NCBI GenBank assembly: GCA_963820545.1
Contig: CAWGAJ010000002.1
Location: 620,001-684,000, forward strand
DNA from: CAWGAJ01 sp963820545
Lineage (GTDB): Bacteria > Planctomycetota > Planctomycetia > Pirellulales > Thermoguttaceae
Length of the DNA stretch: 64,000 bases
Direction of reading: 5' to 3'
In this document: one piece after another, positions 46,290-55,319 of the stretch
Numbering within the stretch: the first letter of the stretch is position 1
Layout of the letters: each line of letters begins with the position of its first letter
Position numbers and translations under genes: made by a program
Notes under the pieces: generated by a model
Database searches by the model: none
What the model was told of the DNA's origin: nothing
Seen by the model: the letters and a program-made list of their open reading frames with translations, nothing else

Positions 46290-47090
46290 ATGAGAGAGTA
46301 CGAGGTCGTCGACACCAATGCCGACAACATCGGCGGTTGTGGCTTCTGTGGCTACAAGAGCGGCAAGAACGAAGGACGGCGTCGCAAGTTGGATTGGCTC
46401 AAGAAGCGCTACGCGGAAGGCTTGAGGTTCAAGGTGCTCCGCTCACGCGAATTCGGTGATATCGGGATGATCGAGTATGCCCCTGGCAGTCATGCCTGGA
46501 GACCCGTCGAGGCGGAGGGTTACCTTGTCATCCATTGCTTGATGGTCAATAGCAAGCACAAGGGGAAAGGACTCGGCGCTCTCTTGCTGGATAGTTGTCT
46601 GAGGGACGCGAAGAAGAGCAAGTGCCGAGGGGTCGCAGTTGTCACAAGTTCAGATAGCTTCATGGCCGGAAGCAGTTTGTTCATCAAGGCGGGTTTTGTG
46701 TCGGTGGAGATCAGCCCTCCCTACGAGCTGCTCGTCAAGAAGTTCAAGAAAGCAGCCCCTGATCCTCGTTTCATCGTCGAAAGAGAGCGAGTATTGAAGA
46801 GGTACAAAAAGGGCCTCACGATCCTGGCTGCCGATCAGTGCCCTATGGTTCCAAAGTGTGTGAAGGATATTGCGGAGGCGTCCCGAGCCCTGGGGCTGAA
46901 GACGAAAGTGGTTCGCGTCAGGAGCGCCAAGCAGTCAAGGGAGCTTCCGACGCCCTATGGCGTGTTCAGCATTGTCTATGATGGAAAGCTGATTGCCGAG
47001 CGTCCGATCAGCGCTAGGAGATTCACGAACATCATGTGGGACTTGAATCGCGGCATCTTCAGCACGCTGGAAGCGTCCGATCAGCGCTAG
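46290..47090 (+). CDS. GNAT acetyltransferase with YoaP-like C-terminal domain
   Basis: A 266-residue protein. An N-terminal GNAT fold (YLVIHCLMVNSKHKGKGLGALLLDSCL holds the acetyl-CoA loop, of the type H/Q-x-x-G-x-G/A) is followed by a YoaP-like domain (KGLTILAADQCPMVPKCVKD with two cysteines, then TPYGVFSIVYDGKLIAERPI). YoaP-type proteins acetylate unknown small substrates. GGAGGATCAGG before the ATG supports the start. The 3' end carries repeated sequence shared with the next gene's boundaries, and the last residues (MWDLNRGIFSTLEASDQR) may have been altered by that event. Confidence 0.75.
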   Translation: MREYEVVDTNADNIGGCGFCGYKSGKNEGRRRKLDWLKKRYAEGLRFKVLRSREFGDIGMIEYAPGSHAWRPVEAEGYLVIHCLMVNSKHKGKGLGALLLDSCLRDAKKSKCRGVAVVTSSDSFMAGSSLFIKAGFVSVEISPPYELLVKKFKKAAPDPRFIVERERVLKRYKKGLTILAADQCPMVPKCVKDIAEASRALGLKTKVVRVRSAKQSRELPTPYGVFSIVYDGKLIAERPISARRFTNIMWDLNRGIFSTLEASDQR

Positions 47091-47831
47091 GAGGAACTAT
47101 GGGTGCACGAGTTGACCGATCGGGCCTCCGGTATGTCATCCAGCAGATTGCCCTTCTCCTTATGTTCGCAGTGATTCTCTTCGTTTCGGCGGGAACCCTT
47201 CATTGGATGCGGGCATGGATTTATCTCGCATACGTTTTGTTTCTTGAAAGCAGCAGTCTCATTGTTGTGGCGATACAAGCCCCGGAAACGCTTCGACATC
47301 GCAGCGAACGACATGCCGGCGTTAAGACCTTCGACAAAGTGCTTATGGTCTGTTGGCTCTTCCTGGCGTTCATCACACCCGTTGTTACAGGACTGGACAT
47401 GCGTTTTGGATGGTCTCACATGCCAACGGCGACAATCTGCTGTGGGGTAGTTCTTATGGGACTGGTTTATCCTTTGGGTGCCTGGGCTATGGTTGAAAAC
47501 GAGCACTGTGAGCGATTCGTTCGTATTCAAACCGATCGTATCCACCACGTCGTGACAACTGGGCCATACAAAATTGTCCGCCATCCAGCGTATGCGGGTG
47601 CTATCGTGGGAACACTCTGTACACCTCTGATCTTGGGCACGTGGTATACATTCATTCCTGCCGGAGCTATCACCCTGTTGTTGATTGTTCGGACCGGCCT
47701 TGAAGATGAGACGCTGCGCAAAGAGTTGGATGGGTACGAAGCCTACGCGCAACAGACTCGCTACAGGCTATTTCCCGGCGTATGGTAGGAAACGGAAATG
47801 GAAATGCAGCTAGGAGATTCACGAACATCAT
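46999..47831. repeat. Direct repeats bounding the methyltransferase gene
   Basis: A 22-bp exact repeat (starting AGCGTCCGATCAGCGC) at 46999-47020 and 47072-47093, and a 23-bp exact repeat (starting GCTAGGAGATTCACGA) at 47013-47035 and 47809-47831. All three places share GCTAGGAG. The methyltransferase gene lies between copies, which points to insertion or duplication by short-homology recombination. Confidence 0.7.
47099..47788 (+). CDS. ICMT/PEMT-like membrane methyltransferase
   Basis: A 229-residue membrane protein with about five hydrophobic segments and the isoprenylcysteine carboxylmethyltransferase signature near the C-terminus: HHVVTTGPYKIVRHPAYAGA, then LEDETLRKELDGYEAYAQQTRYRLFPGVW (RHP and the E-x-x-L region bind SAM). 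Bacterial members methylate lipids or small molecules. AGGAGG lies four bases before the ATG and just behind the YoaP stop, so translation is probably coupled to the acetyltransferase. Confidence 0.82.
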   Translation: MGARVDRSGLRYVIQQIALLLMFAVILFVSAGTLHWMRAWIYLAYVLFLESSSLIVVAIQAPETLRHRSERHAGVKTFDKVLMVCWLFLAFITPVVTGLDMRFGWSHMPTATICCGVVLMGLVYPLGAWAMVENEHCERFVRIQTDRIHHVVTTGPYKIVRHPAYAGAIVGTLCTPLILGTWYTFIPAGAITLLLIVRTGLEDETLRKELDGYEAYAQQTRYRLFPGVW

Positions 47832-48151
47832 TTGTAAGCTGGCATAAGGACTACATAGACATCGAGATGTTCGGACAACTTCTGCCAGAACAAGCCAATG
47901 CACCCGATTCTGCTACCACCTACGGCTTCGCAGGACCGGTGACCGGCACGTTACCTCGTCTGCTGTCACATCAACTCATACCTAATCTCGGACACGCCAT
48001 CAAAGGACAGTATTACGAGATGCGCGACGCGGCTTCTTCGCGTCCCTTCAACTTATAGGTTTTTTCGAAATCAGGTCTGAACTTAGGATTCCGCCAAAAA
48101 CGGCCTTTGGCGCGCTCCGAATTACAAACCATTTCCGCATTTAACCGTTTA
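47789..48151. other. Spacer with remnant sequence
   Basis: Begins with the third repeat copy (47809-47831). An open frame of 86 codons (47798-48058) is present but unrecognised and likely not a gene; the rest carries no visible signal. Confidence 0.4.
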
Positions 48152-49150
48152 TCACCCAGGAAAATATTTCTCTACCACATCGAAAAACTCCGCGGGCGCC
48201 GTTATACTGGCAACATGGCGGCGAAAAGTTCTCACGCCTTTGCGGCCTTGGGCGTATTGACATACCAAGGATCGCATCAGGACCGTTCCCTTTTCAGGTC
48301 CGAATTGTTCGAGTACCAGTCGATAATGATTCAACACCAATTGCCGCTGTTCTTCCCAGTTAGGATCGGGCGGAATCGACTGGTTGGCCAACGCCGCTTG
48401 AACTTGGCAAAAGAGCCAAGGCCTGGATAAACCTGCCCGGCCGATCATCACGCCATCGACGCCATAACGGCGAAAGGCCTCGACTACGGCCTGCGGCGTT
48501 TTCAAATCGCCGTTGCCGATCAGCGGAATCCGCTTTAAGTATGGTTTTATTTTGGCTATCTCATCCCAATCAGCCTTGCCGTGGAATCCATCAACGGCTG
48601 TGCGCCCATGCACGGTCACCGCCGCCCCGCCGGCCGCTTCGACGGCTTGGGCAACATCGACGGCATTGATCGAATCGCGCGTGCAGCCCAAGCGGATTTT
48701 GGCCGTTACCGGCACAGGTGCGCAAGCCTTCGCAACCTGGCCGACAAGCTCGCCTACCCGCTCTGGATATCGCAATAGATACGAACCACTCTGGGCCTTT
48801 TTGGCTACGTCGCGGGCCGGACAGCCAAAATTAATATCCACCACGCTGACCTGGAATTCTTGGACCAAGCGCCGTCCGACCTCGGCCAAGGCGGCCGGAT
48901 TATTGTCCCAAATCTGCACGGCCAAGGGCCGCGGTTCTTCCTTCACGCCCCAAAGCCGATCGGGCAAAGCGCCTTCTCGCTTATCAATATACAAAAATCC
49001 CCGGGCGCTCAGCATCTCCGTGGTCAACAGACCCACGCCCCCCAGACGCCGCAAAATCTGCCGATAGGCGTAGTTTGAAAATCCAGCCATCGGGGCCGAG
49101 AGCACGGGCGGGTCAACGATCAAAGGTCCGATTCGCAGCGGTGTAACCAC
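48152..49150 (-). CDS. dus: tRNA-dihydrouridine synthase
   Basis: A 332-residue FMN enzyme that reduces uridines in tRNA D-loops. Start VLSAPMAGFSNYAYRQILRR, LAVQIWDNNPAALAEVGRRL, catalytic Cys in DINFGCPARDVAKKAQSGSY, VTVHGRTAVDGFHGKADWD and IGNGDLKTPQAVVEAF with GVDGVMIGRAGLSRPWLF. The overall pattern is closest to the DusB group. The GTG start follows directly on CTGAACCC heptamers, with no Shine-Dalgarno. Confidence 0.92.
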   Translation of the reverse strand: MVTPLRIGPLIVDPPVLSAPMAGFSNYAYRQILRRLGGVGLLTTEMLSARGFLYIDKREGALPDRLWGVKEEPRPLAVQIWDNNPAALAEVGRRLVQEFQVSVVDINFGCPARDVAKKAQSGSYLLRYPERVGELVGQVAKACAPVPVTAKIRLGCTRDSINAVDVAQAVEAAGGAAVTVHGRTAVDGFHGKADWDEIAKIKPYLKRIPLIGNGDLKTPQAVVEAFRRYGVDGVMIGRAGLSRPWLFCQVQAALANQSIPPDPNWEEQRQLVLNHYRLVLEQFGPEKGTVLMRSLVCQYAQGRKGVRTFRRHVASITAPAEFFDVVEKYFPG

Positions 49151-49154
49151 AAAA

Positions 49155-49196
49155 GGGTTCAGGGTTCAGGGTTCAGCACTAACCACTATCCACTCA
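49155..49196. repeat. Heptamer array between dus and the TolC-like gene
   Basis: GGGTTCA three times, GCACTAA, CCACTAT, CCACTCA in register. The last unit contains the stop codon of the TolC-like gene (TGA on the minus strand), and the first lies four bases from the dus start. Confidence 0.7.
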
Positions 49197-51400
49197 TCTT
49201 TGCACCACCAGCGCGGAGGCGATTTTTGCCGGCGAGGCGTCGGCAGGCAAGACCATCAGCGCGTACTGGGCGATAGTCCGATTATAGTCGGTCAAGGTCT
49301 GAAGAAAAGCAAAAGTTTGCCGGGTTTGCCGCTGGACTTCTTCGAGGGCCTGTTCGATGGGCAGATTGCCCGATAGATATTGCTCCAAGGCCTTTGTCCT
49401 GGCAGCGTCGGCTGCGACCACCGCGGACGCATGTTCCTGCACGCTTGTGCTGAAGGTGGGAATGGCCGCGGCCAAACGCCGCGTGGGCCAGGATTGCACA
49501 AACGAGGGCGGTTGGGCTTCCAGGTTCAGCAAGTATCGGCCCGCGTGGGGCGCGGTGGCGGGCAAAGGCCAAACGCCCTCGCCGACCGACTGCGTGTTGA
49601 GGGCAAGTTCAAATTCAGCTTCGATCAAAGCAGCCTCGGTATCCTGAAGATCGGCCATGGTGCTGCGCCGGACCGCGCAAATGGAGCATGGCCGAGGGAC
49701 CCGCGGGCTCGGTTCTGCGCTGGAGGACAAGGGGTATCAGGCTGTCGAAAAACTCGCTCTGCTGGGCCAGCACTTGATATTCCGCGGCCCGTTGCCGGGC
49801 GATCCAAAAAGCCTCGACTGCGGCATAGCGATCTGCGCCGTTGAGCCTGGTCAGGTACTCTTCCAGGCCGAGAGGTTTGCCGATCCCTTCGGGCAAGGAT
49901 CGATCCCAATGCAGGGCGAGAGTTAATTGTTTCGCGCACGGCCGGTGCAGCCTCAACCAATGCCGGATATAAAGCCGTGGCAGTTCCCGTGGCGTCTGGA
50001 ACTGTAGGCGCCGAATCCGACTCGGAGGGAATTTCTTGGGCATTCTTAGGCAAAGAACTTGTTGGGGTGGCGGCGGCGGCAAGTTCCACAACGCCTTTTT
50101 TGGCGGTTTGCACGCGTCGAGAGAACGGATCGCCCACGGAATAACGGATGTTTTCGTTCTCCTCGTTCTCCGATGCATCGGGCGTGGACTGGTCGTCGGT
50201 TTTCGGCTTCGGCTCAGAGCGAGGGGGCGCCAAGGTAGGCTTGTTTTTCCCGTCGATGGGCACTAGACCGCGCGAGGCAGCCGACGTTGGTTCTTTCTTT
50301 TCACCGGGCGGCGCGGCATCGCGACGCGGCGCTAAAGTAGACTCATTTTTCGAAGGCGCACGGAAAGGATCCCGGCGTGGTTGCGGCGGAGACGCGGGAA
50401 TAACCGATCCGTCCGGCACGGGCTGAAGCGGCGCTACCGAGGGCTGATTGGCATCATAGCGATTTGCGGGTGAAGGTATCGGTTGATTTAAACCAGCCGC
50501 TTGCACGCCTCCTTGGTCCGTGGCGCTGGACGGTTGGCCGGGATCATGCGGGGTTTTTATCATAAAGGCAACCAGGGCTTGAGGCGGCGCGCCTGCGGGG
50601 GCCACGATCATGGCGTACTCGGCAATATCGCGATTGTAACGGCATACTGTTTCGATGAACGCACGCTGTTGGCGCAGTAATTGTTCGCTGCTGGAAACAA
50701 CACTCTGCATACTTCCCTGGCCGGCTTGGTAGGCATCGCTTGCCGCTGTCAAGGCGTCTTGGGCTGCTTGGACGGCAACGGCTCGCTGGTCGATGGCCAT
50801 GCGGCGGATGGGCAAGATGCGGTCGATAAGCCTGGCCCGGTCGGGCGCCGTGCGCTGGGCGAACAGTTCCTGATAATTGGTTTTATAGGCGCCCACGTGT
50901 GGTTGGTCGGCGGGCAAGGGCAGGGGAGCGTCGGCCGGCAATTGCACGAGCCCTGCCAATTCATGCTGGGTAGAACCGGCCGCCAACTCCGCTTCGCGCA
51001 ACACGGCCATTGCCGCCGCACGCGCCGCCTGAAGCAATACAGCTTCCTCTTGCCGGGCGGGCAATCGGCCAAGCTGATCTACATGAGCCAGGCAATAATT
51101 ATATTTAGCCATTGCCTCGACCGTCTGCCAATAAGCCTGGGCAATGGCCAATTGCAGACGGCGATCGGTCGAGACCGACAAGGCCTGCATCAGCGCCAAA
51201 GGTTGGCCCGTCACTGCGCTGCCGGAAGGCAACGCCATTGCTTGAGCAACCATTTGCGGCGGGTGCTTGCGTAATGCGGATGGAGAATCGTCCTCGGTCG
51301 AGGTTGCCTGCAGGGGCTCCGCGGGCGCCACTGTTTGCTCCTCGGCAACCGCTAATTGACCGATCAATACGCAACTTAATATCGTTACGATCGTGGGCAT
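49194..51400 (-). CDS. Exported TolC-like protein with duplicated domain and Pro-rich linker (two frameshifts)
   Basis: Three frames joined at about 49920-49940 and 49660-49690 (each needs +1 or a two-base loss) give about 735 residues. A signal peptide (MPTIVTILSCVLIGQLAVAE) is followed by a helical domain ending CRYNRDIAEYAMIVAPAG, a disordered Pro/Ser/Lys-rich linker of about 230 residues, and a second domain with the same pattern ending TDYNRTIAQYALMVLPAD. PLPLPADQPHVGAYKTNY in the first and VWPLPATAPHAGRYLLNL in the second show the duplication. 'YN..IA.YA' endings resemble the outer-membrane efflux (TolC/OEP) family. The ATG at 51400 has AAGGAGG six bases upstream. Function as a channel is not proven. 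Confidence 0.65.
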
Positions 51401-51705
51401 CGCAAACCTCCTTGTCACTGAATCCAAATGCCTACTCCAAATCTTCCCTCTCCAGCGCCGCGCAGTAGTCGGGAAGAGGGCCAGGGTGAGGGCATCTTTT
51501 TCGTTAGTTACAACATCTGGGGAAAACCTCGCCGCACATCAATGCTATAGCGTGCCATTCCAGCGCTGATACGTCAACCTCGATTCAACGTGTTTGGCGT
51601 GTTGTTGAGGATTTTTTTCGTATTTTCCCGCATTAATGCCTGTAGGTTGCGCCGTTGCGCCTGAAAAGATGCTTGCTTGAATTACGGCTGCTAGCACAAA
51701 TTTCG

Positions 51706-52638
51706 CTATACAGCCTTGTTCAGACCGAGGATGATCTGCTCGATGACGGCATCCTTTTGCATATCCACGGCCACTTCCATGTTATGACGCCAGGCAGGCA
51801 CGCGGCGGCGATCAAAGATGGTGGCGCCGCTGGTCATTTCGCCGAGGGTTTCCACGTCGCCGGCCATCGACTTGGTAGTAAACAATTCGGGATGCACCAC
51901 CGACATCAAGGCAATCGAGTCGTGGACGTGAATCCCTTCCAGTCCCAACCGTTGGCGATAACTGCGGAACGCCGGCGGCAGTATCTTCCGCAAAAAACTG
52001 CCCACTTTGGTCGATTCGTCGGGCAATTGATTGAACAGATCGTAACTTAGTTCTATGCGGTTGGTCACGTCCAGGGGGATCAAAATTTTCGTCGCGGGCG
52101 CACGGAAAACAATCTGCGCGGAAACAGGATCGCAATAAATGTTGAATTCGGCGGCCGGAGTGATGTTGCCCGGCGCGTTTACCGTGCCGCCCATGATCAC
52201 CAGTTGGCCGACCAGGCCGGGCAGCTCGGGATCGCGCATGAAGGCCCGGGCGATATTCGTCAGCGGACCCAGGGCCACGATGGTCACCTGGTGCGGCGCC
52301 GCGCGAATTTGATCGCAGATTTCCTTTTCCGAAGGGAGCAGATGTTGCCGTTCGGCCACGGCGAAGTCGATGCCGCCCAGTCCGTCGGCGCCATAGAGAT
52401 ACCGGCCTTCCACGGGCAGGCCATTATCCGGTTCCGAGGCGGCGCCTAAGCGCGGCAGACGCGGCGGGTCGAGCTGCTCCAAAATGGCCTGGATATTGCG
52501 CGTGGCCTGGGCCGGAGCAACGTTGCCGCCCACGGCGGTCACGGCCACCAAGTCCAACTCCGGCTCGAATAAAGCTATGCACAAGGCGAGTGCGTCGTCT
52601 ATGCCCGGATCAACGTCGAGGATCACCTTCCTGGCCAT
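51706..52638 (-). CDS. Inosine-uridine preferring nucleoside hydrolase
   Basis: A 310-residue enzyme that cleaves ribonucleosides to base and ribose. The Ca2+-binding signature DVDPGIDDALAL is at residues 6-17, with further ligands in VIMGGTVNAPGNITPAAEFN and HVHDSIALMSVVHPELF (metal-binding Asp). Length and motif order are normal. Single-gene unit. Confidence 0.93.
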   Translation of the reverse strand: MARKVILDVDPGIDDALALCIALFEPELDLVAVTAVGGNVAPAQATRNIQAILEQLDPPRLPRLGAASEPDNGLPVEGRYLYGADGLGGIDFAVAERQHLLPSEKEICDQIRAAPHQVTIVALGPLTNIARAFMRDPELPGLVGQLVIMGGTVNAPGNITPAAEFNIYCDPVSAQIVFRAPATKILIPLDVTNRIELSYDLFNQLPDESTKVGSFLRKILPPAFRSYRQRLGLEGIHVHDSIALMSVVHPELFTTKSMAGDVETLGEMTSGATIFDRRRVPAWRHNMEVAVDMQKDAVIEQIILGLNKAV

Positions 52639-52773
52639 GAATTCCTCGTTTCAGTGAGAAAAAGGGCCGCTCCCTATCTAGCTCCGTTTGCGTGATTTTA
52701 ATAAACGCCTTAGCACATGGCAAGAGGGGGAAATATCCTTAATTCCCTGTCCTTACGGATGACGGCAGAGAGG

Positions 52774-52917
52774 GTAGGGTGTGTGAAACACACCAAATGG
52801 TTATATTATTGAGCATATCTTAGGGTGCGTGAAACGCACCACGAAATAACCGTAGGGTGTGTGAAACACACCAAATGGAAACCATGATAATATAACGGTG
52901 CGTTGCACGCACCCTAC
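52774..52917. repeat. REP cluster A (four hairpins)
   Basis: Four 21-base units: REP at 52774-52794 and 52852-52872 (GTAG followed by GGTGTGTGAAACACACC), one with TTAG foot at 52820-52840 (GGTGCGTGAAACGCACC) and one inverted (GGTGCGTTGCACGCACC followed by CTAC) at 52897-52917. The last two form one REP-iREP pair, as in the units flanking the transposase. GTAG at the 5' foot is the hallmark of REPs recognised by RAYT proteins. Confidence 0.85.
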
Positions 52918-52940
52918 CTGTGATTTGGGGAGGAGTCGGC

Positions 52941-53099
52941 ATGACTGCGCCTGTGGTTGTGAAAGATCTGGTTGAAAGATTCAACGCCCATAAGGAAACC
53001 TATCATTCCACCCAATACAACGAGACCCAATTGCGCGAGGAGTTCTTAAATCCTTTTTTCGAAGCCAATTTTAACTATTTATATCTGACAAATTCCTGA
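52941..53099 (+). pseudogene. N-terminal fragment of an Eco57I-type restriction-modification protein
   Basis: A 52-codon remnant beginning MTAPVVVKDLVERFNAHKET. The phrase 'VKDLVERFNAHKETYHSTQY' followed by NETQLREEFLNPFFEA matches the usual start of Eco57I-like fused methylase/nucleases; in intact proteins it continues into LGWDV. Here homology stops after FFEA (about 53070) and a stop follows. A Shine-Dalgarno (GGGGAGGAG) is still present. The C-terminal counterpart is at 54559-54669. Confidence 0.7.
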
Positions 53100-53126
53100 A
53101 AATAATCGTTCAAAGGAAATAATGCA

Positions 53127-54371
53127 ATGTGTGCGAAATGGGCATTGGATACCAACAAATTTCAAGAAATAATCAACAAACTTGAATCTGCTCGGAGAAA
53201 GTCAAAAGACAACAAAGTATCTTTTGTTGCGCTGACCTTTGACGAAGACATTTCCACTCTTTTATCCTTTGTTGCTTTTTCAACTGATATTCCCGAATGT
53301 GAACGCCTTGAGATACTCAAGGATTCGATATTTGCACTTGGTGAGCAAGGTGAAATTGAATCTATGGCATTAATTGCTGAAATATCTAAAACGGAGAATG
53401 AATTTCTCCGTAAGCCTCTTGAGGATTATAGACTTATAACAAATCTATCAGTCAAATACCTCGAAAAATTCCATGAAATAGATATTTTGGGAAATCAAGT
53501 CCATTTTTATGCTTCATTGCCCAAGGAATATGATCGATCGCTCATATCTGCTAACGCTAAGCATTCTCTGATTGCTGATGAACCGGATGATTACACTTGG
53601 CTGTCTGTTTTGATTAAAGCAAGAACGGTTGCCGATGCCGCAAACAAAGGACTTGATTTGGTTGATTTATTGAGAGGAATCTGGAATTTATTTCTTAATC
53701 ATCAAAAACTTAGTCGAACAACTCTTGGGGGAAAAATTAATCCAGTAAATGATATTCTCAAGGGGCCGCTACACACAGTACATTGGCCAGATGGACGCTT
53801 GGTAACAGATTCTTTATGGTGGTATGATCCTTCATATGTTGCACCGCATAAATTATTTGATTTGAATGAGAAATGGGATGAGTTGATAAAATATCAGCAA
53901 GATACTTTAAATCTTATCCAACAATCACAATCCCCGTTTAGAGAAATAATAGAAGACTCTATTCGACGTTATACTCGGGCATTGGACGAGGCAGATCTTC
54001 ATAATGCATTTCTTCGATTATGGAGCCTAATAGAAAATCTTACTGGAACTCAAAATGCCAGTTATGGCGAAACCATAAAACGCGCTTCATTCTTTTATGA
54101 AGATAGGGATTTTGCTAAACAGATATTGAACCATCTGCGAGAACGGCGTAATAGGGCTATTCATGCGGGCGAAAATATTGTTGATTCTGAAACCATTGTT
54201 TATCAGATGAAGCGTTTTTGTGAAACTATTCTTGAATTTTTAATTGTACACTCGACTGAGTTCGAAAATATTGAAGAGTACAGAAATTTTATGGATCTAT
54301 CTTCTGATTTTGATATTTTAACAAAACAGATAAAATTGCGAGAGAAAGCAATTGATTTCTTAACTAAATGA
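53127..54371 (+). CDS. AT-rich HEPN-domain protein, possible defence RNase
   Basis: A 414-residue protein. The C-terminal region has the HEPN pattern: FLRLWSLIENLTGTQNASYG, then FAKQILNHLRERRNRAIHAG with the RX4H motif R-N-R-A-I-H typical of HEPN RNases of the ApeA/Swt1-like type. The N-terminal 280 residues are not recognised. The gene is clearly more AT-rich than its neighbours and lies between the two ends of a disrupted restriction gene, so horizontal acquisition is likely. AAAGGA lies nine bases upstream. Its stop codon is formed by the terminal repeat of the adjoining MITE-like element. Function in phage defence is inference from motif and context. Confidence 0.7.
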   Translation: MCAKWALDTNKFQEIINKLESARRKSKDNKVSFVALTFDEDISTLLSFVAFSTDIPECERLEILKDSIFALGEQGEIESMALIAEISKTENEFLRKPLEDYRLITNLSVKYLEKFHEIDILGNQVHFYASLPKEYDRSLISANAKHSLIADEPDDYTWLSVLIKARTVADAANKGLDLVDLLRGIWNLFLNHQKLSRTTLGGKINPVNDILKGPLHTVHWPDGRLVTDSLWWYDPSYVAPHKLFDLNEKWDELIKYQQDTLNLIQQSQSPFREIIEDSIRRYTRALDEADLHNAFLRLWSLIENLTGTQNASYGETIKRASFFYEDRDFAKQILNHLRERRNRAIHAGENIVDSETIVYQMKRFCETILEFLIVHSTEFENIEEYRNFMDLSSDFDILTKQIKLREKAIDFLTK

Positions 54372-54529
54372 GGGTGTCCTGAAATTCAAACAATACTAAC
54401 CCCTTGAAAAATAGGGAGTTATGCTCAGGTTAAAAAAATAAGTCACAAGTTCACAATGGACAAATTGAGAAAACGTGAAAATCCTCGAAAAATAGATGAT
54501 TTGTGGAATGTAATTTCAGGACACCCTCA
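54369..54529. mobile_element. MITE-like element with perfect 18-bp terminal repeats
   Basis: TGAGGGTGTCCTGAAATT at 54369-54386 is exactly complementary to 54512-54529; total 161 bp, AT-rich, no gene. The TGA at its left end is the stop codon of the HEPN gene. Confidence 0.75.
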
Positions 54530-54558
54530 ACTAAATAAAAAGCACACATCATCATAAG

Positions 54559-54669
54559 ATTATCTTTGAGTCAAGGATCGCCGCCACCGACCAGCAGATC
54601 GACCAGTTGGTCTACGAACTCTACGGCCTTACCGACGCCGAAATCGCCATTGTAGAGGGCCAATCGTAG
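54559..54669 (+). pseudogene. C-terminal fragment of the Eco57I-type restriction-modification protein
   Basis: Reads in one frame ..RIAATDQQIDQLVYELYGL TDAEIAIVEGQS and stop. This 'ATDrqIDqLVYELYGLTeeEI.IVEG' ending is characteristic of the Eco57I-like group. The TAG is supplied by the GTAG foot of the following REP. Together with 52941-53099 it shows that a single gene was interrupted and lost its middle. Confidence 0.65.
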
Positions 54670-54759
54670 GGTGTGTGAAACACACCAAATAGAAACCACG
54701 ATAATATAACGGTGCGTTGCACGCACCCTACATGAGATGGTGCATTTCATGCACCCTAC
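54666..54759. repeat. REP unit B (upstream of the RAYT gene)
   Basis: Ninety-four bases with three hairpins: REP at 54666-54686 (GTAG foot), inverted REP at 54711-54731 (CTAC end) and a second inverted REP at 54739-54759 (GGTGCAT-TTC-ATGCACC then CTAC). Nearly identical to unit C at 55316-55409. Confidence 0.88.
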
Positions 54760-54772
54760 GGAGGTTTAGAAA

Positions 54773-55319
54773 ATGGCCGAGTATCGGCGATGGTATGTTC
54801 AGGGAGGAACTTATTTCTTTACCCTTGTCACTTACGGGCGGCAGCCGTTGTTTAAATCGCCAGATGCGCGGCAATTAATGAGCAACCTTTTGCGAAAATA
54901 TGCTCAAATTCTGCCTTTTCAAACCATCTCCATCGTGCTTCTGCCAGACCACCTTCATTGTGTGTGGTCGTTACCGCCTGGCGATGCCGACTATTCAACC
55001 CGATGGAAGAAAATAAAACGCGACTTCACTTGTGCCTGGCTAGCACGAGGCAAAAGAGAATTGCCTGTTAGCCAATCGAGACGGCTTCGGGGCGGGCGGG
55101 GTGTGGCAACGTCGCTTCTGGGAACATGTCATACGCGATGAAGACGATTTGGAGCGGCATTGCGACTATATACATTACAATCCGGTAAAACATGGATATG
55201 TCCAGCGCCCCTGGGATTGGCATTGGTCGACATTCCGGCAATTCGTCGCGGCTGGACAATACTCACAAGATTGGGGCAAAACCGAGCCATCGCATTTGCA
55301 AGGGATGGATTTCGAGTAG
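54773..55319 (+). CDS. REP-associated tyrosine transposase, RAYT (one frameshift)
   Basis: Two frames joined in a G-run at about 55087-55101 (one extra base) give about 181 residues. Y1/HUH features: N-terminal YRRWYVQGGTYFFTLVTYGR, the HUH motif in LLPDHLHCVWSLP (H-L-H), KKIKRDFTCAWL and the WQRRFWEHVIRDEDDLERH segment followed by DYIHYNPVKHGYV, whose tyrosine is the expected nucleophile. RAYTs cleave and join single-stranded REP DNA at the GTAG/CTAC feet. A GGAGG from the upstream REP border forms its ribosome binding site, and its stop codon (TAG) lies inside the downstream REP. Confidence 0.88.

Noticed and set aside
47798..48058. 86-codon frame after the methyltransferase gene
   Set aside because: Starts within the repeat-copy junction, unrecognised, no homologous pattern; might be a small gene but unsupported.
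52774..52917. Possible CRISPR array
   Set aside because: The repeated units are hairpins in both orientations with irregular spacing and GTAG/CTAC feet, which is the REP pattern; there are no regular spacers and no cas genes.
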